Shown here: positions 57,885 through 64,000 of the stretch, piece by piece
Layout: each line of letters opens with the position of its first letter
Numbering within the stretch: position 1 is the first letter of the stretch
From: Acidobacteriota bacterium
GTDB taxonomy: Bacteria > Acidobacteriota > Blastocatellia > Pyrinomonadales > Pyrinomonadaceae
Direction of reading: 5' to 3'
DNA: 64,000 bases
Assembly: GCA_016715115.1 (NCBI GenBank)
Contig: JADKBM010000011.1
Location: 806,001 to 870,000 of the forward strand
The notes under the pieces: model-generated
Told to the model about the DNA's origin: nothing
Database searches by the model: none
The model's input: only the letters and a program-made list of their open reading frames with translations
Made by a program: the position numbers and the translations under genes

Positions 57885-60575
57885 ATGCAAAACGCGACGC
57901 CGATGTACCGGCAGTATCTCGAGATCAAGAAACAGCATCCCGGAACCATCCTTCTGTTCCGCCTCGGAGATTTTTACGAGATGTTCAACGAAGACGCCGT
58001 AACCGGTTCACGTGAACTCGAAATAACACTGACGGCGCGGCAGAAGGATTCGCCGAATCCGATCCCGATGTGCGGCGTTCCGCATCACGCCGCCGCGACC
58101 TACATCGCGCGACTCGTACGCAAAGGCTATCGGGTCGCGATCTGCGACCAGACCGAAGAGGCCGGAAAAGGCGTAAAGCTCGTAAAACGCGAGGTTGTCC
58201 GCGTCATCACGCCCGGAACGGCGATCGATCCGCAACTTTTGGAAGCAAAGGAATCGGTCTATCTGGCGGCGGTTGCCGGGTCGGGCGACACATTCGGACT
58301 GGCTTTTCTCGAGTTGTCGACCGGCGAGTTTCTCGCGACCGAGCACCGCGGGGGAAACTCCTGGGCGAAGGCTTGCGCCGAGATCGAGAGTTTTGCGCCC
58401 CGCGAGATACTTTTTCCGGAGAGTCTGCGCACCCTGGTCGAATCGACATTCGGAAACGCGCGTTCGACGCTGTTAGCCGGCGCGGCGGACGACGGACGGA
58501 CGCTCTCAACCGGCGGGTCGCGTTTTTCCGCGACGCTGACCGGTCTCGACGACTGGCAGTTTCATCCGGCGGACGCCGCGGAATTACTTAAAGCACAACT
58601 TAAGGTTCGGGAGCTTAACTCGTTCGGTCTTAAAGACAACGCAGAAGCGACGCGGGCCGCCGGCGCGTGTCTCCGATACGCCCGGGATACGCAGCGTGCG
58701 GCAGCCGAACATATTTCCGAGATACGGTTTGTCGAGACCCACGATCATATGGTGCTCGACGCCGTCACGGTCCGAAATCTCGAACTCGTCGAATCACGCG
58801 GCGAGAGCGGCAAACGGACGCTCTTCGCGGTCATCGACGAAACCGTCACCGGAATGGGCGCGCGGCTTCTGCGTTCGTGGCTACTCCGGCCGTCGATCAA
58901 AAGGCAGGAGATCGAATCGAGGCTCGCGGCCGTCAGCGAACTGGGCAATTCGTTCCTTCGCGACCAGGTTCGTTTTCTGCTGAAGGAGGTTGCGGATCTC
59001 GAACGGCTCGTCGGACGTCTGAATCTCGGCACGGCGACCGCCCGCGATCTGATCGCGCTCAATCGATCACTTTCGCAGGCTCCGCGAATTCGGTCGGCAT
59101 TGTCGGACGCTGAATCCTTGATGCTCCGTGTCCTTTCCGAGAGTATCCACGAACTCCCTGACATTGCGTCACTGATCGATCGGGCGATCGCCGACGAGCC
59201 GCCGCTCAACTTGAACGACGGGGGATTGATCCGCGACGGTTACAGCGCCGAACTCGACGAACTTCGCCGTCTGAGCCGTTCCGGAAAACAAGTAATCGCC
59301 GAATTCGAAGATGGCGAACGCGTTCGGACCGGGATCTCCAACCTCAAGATAAAGTTCAACGGCGTTTTCGGCTATTTCATAGAGGTTTCGAAAGGAAACC
59401 TGGCGCGCGTTCCGGCAGATTACGAGCGCCGGCAGACGGTCGCAAACGCGGAACGTTACACCACGCCGCAGCTCAAGGAATGGGAACAAAAGGTCCTCGG
59501 GGCCGACGAGAAGATAGTCCGGCTCGAGACCGAAATCTTCCAGACCGTCCGCGCGCAGGTTCGCGAAGAGACTCCGAAACTCCAGGCGACGGCCCGCGCG
59601 CTGGCCGCGCTCGACGCCGTTTCGTCGTTGGCGGAGACCGCCGTGCGTCGAAACTATACCGCTCCGATGCTTCACGACGGCGACGAGATCGCGATCAAGG
59701 ACGGGCGCCATCCGATCGTCGAGGCTTTCCTTTCGGAGACGTTCATTCCAAACGATATCTATCTCAATAGCTCGACGGATCGTCTGTTGATCATAACCGG
59801 TCCGAATATGGGCGGAAAGTCAACGCTTCTGAGGCAGATCGCGATCATCCAGATTCTGGCGCAAATCGGTTCGTTCGTCCCGGCGAAGAACGCGCGTCTG
59901 CCGATCATCGACCGAGTCTGGACGCGTGTCGGCGCATCCGACGATCTTTCGAGCGGTCGCTCGACGTTTATGGTCGAGATGACCGAAACGGCGACGATCC
60001 TCCATAACGCGACGCCCCGAAGCCTGATCCTGCTCGACGAGATCGGGCGCGGAACATCGACCTTCGACGGACTTTCGATCGCCTGGGCGGTCGCCGAGTT
60101 CCTGCATAATTCGCCGGACCATTCGGCGAAGACGCTCTTCGCGACGCATTATCACGAGCTCACTGAACTTGCGGAGAGTCTGCCGGGAGCGAGGAATTTC
60201 CAGGTGACCGCAAGCGAAAGGGACGGAGACGTTGTCTTTCTTCACAAACTCCAGAAGGGCAAAGCCTCCAAATCCTACGGGATCGCCGTTGCGAAACTTG
60301 CGGGGCTGCCGCAAAAAGTCATCGAACGCGCGAAGAGCGTCCTCGAAAAGCTTGAAAAATATGAACTTGCGGTGTTTCGTGAAGGCCGCGCTGAAGCTGC
60401 TGCCGAGTCGGGCGCCTCGGGGCGCGCCGCAGCCAAGAGGTCGGCCGCGCAGGTCTCGCTGTTTGCGATCTCGAACGAAACTCTGATCGATGAACTTCGC
60501 GAGATCGACGTCGACGGCATCACCGCGAAGGAAGCGAAAGAAATCCTCGCCGGAATGAAGAAGCGCGTCATCTAA
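57885..60575 (+). CDS. mutS: DNA mismatch repair protein MutS
   Basis: An 896-residue MutS. The mismatch-binding motif is LFRLGDFYEMF, near residue 25-35. The connector, lever and clamp domains follow. The ATPase has Walker A GPNMGGKSTLL (639-649), LSSGRSTFMVEMTETATILH, Walker B LILLDEIGRGTSTFDG, and FATHYHELTELAE. The C-terminal helix-turn-helix dimerisation region includes GIAVAKLAGLPQKVIERAKS. I chose the ATG at 57885; a TTG at 57867 is in frame. Neither has a good ribosome binding site. The stop overlaps the stop of the convergent CAP gene (CTAA at 60572-60575). Confidence 0.95.
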   Translation: MQNATPMYRQYLEIKKQHPGTILLFRLGDFYEMFNEDAVTGSRELEITLTARQKDSPNPIPMCGVPHHAAATYIARLVRKGYRVAICDQTEEAGKGVKLVKREVVRVITPGTAIDPQLLEAKESVYLAAVAGSGDTFGLAFLELSTGEFLATEHRGGNSWAKACAEIESFAPREILFPESLRTLVESTFGNARSTLLAGAADDGRTLSTGGSRFSATLTGLDDWQFHPADAAELLKAQLKVRELNSFGLKDNAEATRAAGACLRYARDTQRAAAEHISEIRFVETHDHMVLDAVTVRNLELVESRGESGKRTLFAVIDETVTGMGARLLRSWLLRPSIKRQEIESRLAAVSELGNSFLRDQVRFLLKEVADLERLVGRLNLGTATARDLIALNRSLSQAPRIRSALSDAESLMLRVLSESIHELPDIASLIDRAIADEPPLNLNDGGLIRDGYSAELDELRRLSRSGKQVIAEFEDGERVRTGISNLKIKFNGVFGYFIEVSKGNLARVPADYERRQTVANAERYTTPQLKEWEQKVLGADEKIVRLETEIFQTVRAQVREETPKLQATARALAALDAVSSLAETAVRRNYTAPMLHDGDEIAIKDGRHPIVEAFLSETFIPNDIYLNSSTDRLLIITGPNMGGKSTLLRQIAIIQILAQIGSFVPAKNARLPIIDRVWTRVGASDDLSSGRSTFMVEMTETATILHNATPRSLILLDEIGRGTSTFDGLSIAWAVAEFLHNSPDHSAKTLFATHYHELTELAESLPGARNFQVTASERDGDVVFLHKLQKGKASKSYGIAVAKLAGLPQKVIERAKSVLEKLEKYELAVFREGRAEAAAESGASGRAAAKRSAAQVSLFAISNETLIDELREIDVDGITAKEAKEILAGMKKRVI

Positions 60576-61585
60576 AGTTCGATCGGCTGCACGCCTCGAT
60601 TCGGCTTGACCGTGATCGAGAGCCCACGGTCTGCCCCGATCTTCAATTCGAACGTTTTGTTCTCGACATTCACACGCTGCGGCACGCGCGCGTTCTTGAG
60701 CGCTTTGCCGAAGGAATCGTTGAACCACTTCTCGCGGCCGATCCAATTCGGGCTGATGTTCTTCAAAAACGTCAGGATCGCCGCGCGGCTCGCGGGACTC
60801 AACTGAGAACGCGCATTGAGGCGGGCGGTGATCCCGATCGACGTTTCCGAAATATCGGATTCGCGACCGTAGATCTCCATTCTCAGAGACTTGTCCGCGG
60901 AAACCCCGACCCATTTGTCCGATTCACCGACGGACGATTCCTTGCCGATGTTCAAGATCCCGGTCAAACCGTTGACCAGTTTGTCGTAGGTCACGCCGAG
61001 CCCCTTGATCTCCCGGCCGAGGTCCACGCCGCCGCCCGCCGGCGATCCGAACCAGATCGACGCCCAACCGCCGCGTATCGAAACCCCGAGCGCATCGAAC
61101 CGGGACGACCGCCAGACCCCGAGATTGAGGATCAACCCGTTGTGATGCGGACTCTTCTTCCACGCTTCGAGCGCCGCCAACGGCGTCGCCGGACTATTCT
61201 CGCTGCGATACAGGTTTTCAAAACCGTCGCCCTTGTAGTTGGTCTTGAGCCGAACCGGCGACTTGAAGATGCATGGCCACGTCGATTCATCCTTGACATC
61301 GTAGGCGCAGTCGCTCCACGAATGCGTCAGGACGCCGAGATTCTCCGCGATATCGATCAAATGCCGGTTCGCGACGTGAGTCAATGCGTCCGACGCAGGT
61401 ATCGCCGCGAGTTGGTTCTGTGCCCGGTAATCGTTGATCAAACGGATCAACTCGCGCTCTTCCGGCGAGAGTTCATCACCGGCGCATCTCGGTTCGCTGA
61501 GAGCGTTTGATCCAATGCAGACTGTTTGCGCCGAAACGCCGGCAACGATGGACAACAAAACGATGATGATCGGTACAATTCTCAC
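60572..61585 (-). CDS. Secreted CAP-domain protein
   Basis: A 337-residue protein with signal peptide MRIVPIIIVLLSIVAGVSAQ and a CAP (SCP/PR-1) domain at about 40-190: LIRLINDYRAQNQLAAIPAS, then LTHVANRHLIDIAENLGVLT, SWSDCAYD, FENLYRSENSPATPLAALEA, and PHHNGLILNLGVW. The domain has the putative His residues of the CAP cavity. The C-terminal 130 residues form a second region without a recognised family, ending VKPNRGVQPIEL. CAP proteins are extracellular with diverse and often unknown roles. It converges on mutS with a 4-base overlap and is divergent from nagZ. Confidence 0.83.
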   Translation of the reverse strand: MRIVPIIIVLLSIVAGVSAQTVCIGSNALSEPRCAGDELSPEERELIRLINDYRAQNQLAAIPASDALTHVANRHLIDIAENLGVLTHSWSDCAYDVKDESTWPCIFKSPVRLKTNYKGDGFENLYRSENSPATPLAALEAWKKSPHHNGLILNLGVWRSSRFDALGVSIRGGWASIWFGSPAGGGVDLGREIKGLGVTYDKLVNGLTGILNIGKESSVGESDKWVGVSADKSLRMEIYGRESDISETSIGITARLNARSQLSPASRAAILTFLKNISPNWIGREKWFNDSFGKALKNARVPQRVNVENKTFELKIGADRGLSITVKPNRGVQPIEL

Positions 61586-61726
61586 TGTTCACAACCCACT
61601 TTAACTTTTTCGGAGATCCTGCCGACATTCTGACCCGAATCCGGGCGCGAAATCAAATATTTCGGGACGATTCACGCTTTGCTTTAAGTGTCGCCGCGCA
61701 GACACTTTATAAAATGCTTTAACTTT

Positions 61727-61735
61727 TGCTACAAT
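61727..61735 (+). promoter_or_regulatory. Extended -10 promoter for nagZ, possibly leaderless
   Basis: TGCTACAAT (61727-61735) fits the extended -10 consensus. The nagZ ATG at 61747 lies 11 bases after the box and there is no Shine-Dalgarno, so transcription starting near 61742 would give a leader of only a few bases. The rest of the 161-base gap (61586-61746) shows no gene. Confidence 0.4.
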
Positions 61736-61746
61736 TTTTCGAGCAC

Positions 61747-62844
61747 ATGGAAACAATCCTTTCTCTGCCGCTTGAGAAGAAAATCGGACAACTGTTCTTT
61801 ATCGGAATTCCGGGGCCGGAGTTTGACGACGCGACTCGAGACATCCTTGAATATGTCTCGCCAGGCGGAGTCTGCCTCTTCTCGCGCAACATCCGGGACG
61901 CATCGGACACACGGCGGCTGCTCGACTCCGTCCGTGAGTTTCTCCCGGTCGAACCGCTCCTGAGCCTCGACCAGGAAGGCGGACTCGTTGACCGCCTCCG
62001 CCGCGTCGCCGAACCGATGCCCGCCGCCGGCTCCCTGCGGACGCCCGGCGATGCGTCCGAACTTGCACGAATCACCGCGGAACTCGTCCGGATCCTCGGA
62101 TTCAATATGAATTTCGCTCCGGTCGTCGACGTTATCACGACCGAACGCGGACAATTCTCCAACGGGCTCTTCTCGCGGACATTCGGCAACTCGAAGGAAG
62201 ACACCTCGGAATTCGCGGGCGCATACCTGAACGAACTTCAGCGCGGACACGTGACCGGTTGCGTCAAGCACTTTCCCGGACTCGGCGCGACGGAGATCGA
62301 TTCGCACGAAGATCTTCCGCAGGTCAACTTAACGTTCGAAGAACTGAGCGAGACCGATCTTTACCCTTATCGGACGCGATTTGCGTCGGGAGACGTTCGC
62401 GCGGTGATGATCGCGCACGCCGCCTTCCCTTTGGCCGACTTGCAGGAACGCGGTCCGGATGGCAAACTTTTACCATCTTCACTGAGCTTCAACTTCGTCA
62501 CAAAACTTTTGCGCGCTGAAATGGGTTTTGAAGGAGTGGTCATCACCGATGATCTTGAGATGGGCGCGATTCTGAAGAATTACGGCATCGGCGATGCTTC
62601 GAAGATGGCGCTTCACGCCGGCGGGGATATGCTCGCCGTCTGCAACGATAGTAAACGGATCCGCGAGGCTTTTGGAGCGATCGTCTCGGCCGTACGCGAC
62701 GGCGAGATCGCCGAAGAACGAATTGACAGATCGCTGGTACGAATTGCGGCCCTGAAGAAATTCATCGAGCCGCCGCCGGACTTTGACGCGGCGCGGATCG
62801 CCGTACTTTCCGGACAAATCAGGTCGCTTAAGGAGCGACAGTAA
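61747..62844 (+). CDS. nagZ: Beta-N-acetylhexosaminidase NagZ-like (GH3)
   Basis: A 365-residue GH3 glycosidase. The fold is shown by KKIGQLFFIGIPGPEFDDAT, LLSLDQEGGLVDRL, NMNFAPVVDVITTERG, and the NagZ catalytic loop CVKHFPGLGATEIDSHEDLP with its His. The nucleophile Asp lies in VVITDDLEMGAI. NagZ removes terminal GlcNAc from peptidoglycan fragments. No signal peptide is present, matching the cytosolic recycling enzymes. ATG at 61747 is preferred; TTG at 61726 would lie inside the promoter-like sequence. The binding lipoprotein gene starts 17 bases downstream, so peptide or muropeptide import may be linked. Confidence 0.9.
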   Translation: METILSLPLEKKIGQLFFIGIPGPEFDDATRDILEYVSPGGVCLFSRNIRDASDTRRLLDSVREFLPVEPLLSLDQEGGLVDRLRRVAEPMPAAGSLRTPGDASELARITAELVRILGFNMNFAPVVDVITTERGQFSNGLFSRTFGNSKEDTSEFAGAYLNELQRGHVTGCVKHFPGLGATEIDSHEDLPQVNLTFEELSETDLYPYRTRFASGDVRAVMIAHAAFPLADLQERGPDGKLLPSSLSFNFVTKLLRAEMGFEGVVITDDLEMGAILKNYGIGDASKMALHAGGDMLAVCNDSKRIREAFGAIVSAVRDGEIAEERIDRSLVRIAALKKFIEPPPDFDAARIAVLSGQIRSLKERQ

Positions 62845-62861
62845 ATTGGAGGACGAACATA

Positions 62862-64000
62862 ATGCGCATTACGGTGCGATTCATCTTTTTATTAATGGCG
62901 ATCGTTCTGACCGCCACGGCGATCGGCTGCCGCAATCGTAGCGGAAACGCCGTCACGATCGCGCTTTCGGAGAAATTTGGCAGTCTCGACACGCTCACAG
63001 GCGGCGCAACGACCGCCGCCGACGACCGGGTCCGGACGCTGATTTTCAATTCGCTTATACGCAAGAACGAAAAGTTCGAGTACGTCGGCGAGATCGGTGA
63101 ATACAAGATCGGCGACGACAATCTGACGATCACCTACACGCTCCGCGACGGCATCAAATTTCACAACGGCAAGACATTGACCTCGGGCGACGTCAAATAC
63201 AGTTTCGACACGATGTTCGCCTCCACCGGGTCGAAGCGCGGCAGTTTCTTTGAAAAGGTCCCGGACGATTCGGATCCCGAAAAAAAGGCGACGAAGACGG
63301 TTTCGCATTTCACCTCGATCGAGACTCCCGACCCTAAGACCATTGTTTTCAAGGTTTCGCGTCCCGCGTTGATAAATCAGACGCTGTCGAACCTGGTGAC
63401 CATCCCGATCATTCCCGAAGGAACCGGCGAAACCCAGAAGACGTCGCCGCTCGGCAGCGGTCCGTTCAAGTTCGTCAATTTCGACTCGGTCAACAACATC
63501 GTCCGGCTTGAAGGCTACGCCGATTACTGGGAAGGCGCGCCAAAGATTCCGAGACTCGTCGTCAAGACCATCCCCGACGCCAGCGCGCTTCAGAACGAAC
63601 TGCTCAGCGGCGGCGTCGATATCGCGCCAAACCCGACCAATCTCTCACCCGACTCGCTCAAGATCCTCAGCGAATCGCCGCTGCTCAAGGTCGAGCGCGC
63701 GAACGGCTCTAACGTCCAATACATCGGATTCAATACCCAGCGGACGCCTTTCAACGATGTTCGCATACGTCAGGCGGTCGCCTACGCGATCGACCGCGAA
63801 AAGATCATCAAGGAACTTTTCAACGGCCAGGCGAAACTCGCGCACTCGATTCTGCCCGAGGAGTCGTGGGCGTATTCGACCGGAACGAAATACACGTACG
63901 ATCCGGCGAAAGCGAAAAAGCTCCTTCAGGACGCCGGATACAAGGGCGAGGCGTTCAAGTTCAAATACGTCGCCGGAAACTCGGCGGTCAACCAATACTC
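62862..64000 (+). CDS. Peptide-type ABC transporter substrate-binding lipoprotein (3' end outside window)
   Basis: The first 379 residues of a family 5 solute-binding protein. It opens with a lipoprotein signal, MRITVRFIFLLMAIVLTATA followed by IGC, with the lipobox Cys at residue 23. Typical segments are FNSLIRKNEKFEYVGEIG, YTLRDGIKFHNGKTLTSGDV, SPLGSGPFKFVNFD, VDIAPNPTNLSPDSL, and FNDVRIRQAVAYAIDREKII. Such proteins capture oligopeptides, dipeptides or similar ligands for a Dpp/Opp-type importer. ATG at 62862 is preceded by TTGGAGGA. It is 17 bases after nagZ. The ligand and the transporter genes are not visible. Confidence 0.9.
   Translation, partial: MRITVRFIFLLMAIVLTATAIGCRNRSGNAVTIALSEKFGSLDTLTGGATTAADDRVRTLIFNSLIRKNEKFEYVGEIGEYKIGDDNLTITYTLRDGIKFHNGKTLTSGDVKYSFDTMFASTGSKRGSFFEKVPDDSDPEKKATKTVSHFTSIETPDPKTIVFKVSRPALINQTLSNLVTIPIIPEGTGETQKTSPLGSGPFKFVNFDSVNNIVRLEGYADYWEGAPKIPRLVVKTIPDASALQNELLSGGVDIAPNPTNLSPDSLKILSESPLLKVERANGSNVQYIGFNTQRTPFNDVRIRQAVAYAIDREKIIKELFNGQAKLAHSILPEESWAYSTGTKYTYDPAKAKKLLQDAGYKGEAFKFKYVAGNSAVNQY

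Overview
The window is a piece of a diderm bacterial chromosome, moderately GC-rich and densely coded. Gene content fits the Acidobacteriota, probably class Blastocatellia, but that placement is inferred from gene style and not from a marker-gene tree. The outer membrane is implied by an LptF-LptG type permease, a Wza exporter and ADP-heptose genes. Many neighbouring genes overlap as ATGA, GTGA or TTGA, so translational coupling is the rule. I saw no rRNA, tRNA, CRISPR array, transposase or prophage.

Layout. 1-8.8 kb: 5' end of hslV, a class I glutamine amidotransferase, namZ, two small membrane proteins, recO, one polypeptide holding two LptF/G permease halves, then ahcY and metK on the minus strand. 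Seven-base repeat arrays lie on both sides of ahcY. 9.1-16.2 kb: a sigma-54 response regulator and PAS histidine kinase pair, a spermidine-synthase-like protein, a structured leader with a tiny membrane ORF, a CBS-domain protein, a zinc alcohol dehydrogenase, a broken Phd/YefM antitoxin and an FGE-sulfatase-domain protein. 16.3-26.1 kb: miaB-bfn-parA-parB (minus), dnaE-accA (plus), ssb, a secreted beta-propeller protein and a DUF465-like gene.

26.2-29.6 kb is the most unusual block. A PqqD-domain protein ends in a Tat-like segment and an eight-cysteine tail. It is followed by an intrinsic terminator, an HPr-kinase-like protein and a nucleotidyltransferase, and these are coupled to the housekeeping genes tsaB and rimI. 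It resembles a peptide-modification module of unknown product.

29.8-57.7 kb is a large Wzx/Wzy-type exopolysaccharide or O-antigen locus. It has an initiating sugar-phosphate transferase, UDP-L-FucNAc genes (CapE/FnlA, RmlD-like, WecB/FnlC) with a WbuB-like transferase, GDP-L-fucose genes (gmd, fcl), and ADP-heptose genes including a fused adenylyltransferase-GmhA. It also has an AsnB-type amidotransferase, a carbamoyltransferase, two methyltransferases, Wzx, Wzy, Wza, Wzc and several glycosyltransferases. A short sequence motif recurs in upstream regions of this locus.

57.9-64 kb: mutS, a secreted CAP-domain protein, nagZ and the 5' part of a peptide-type ABC transporter binding lipoprotein. 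NamZ and NagZ at opposite ends of the window could act together in peptidoglycan turnover.
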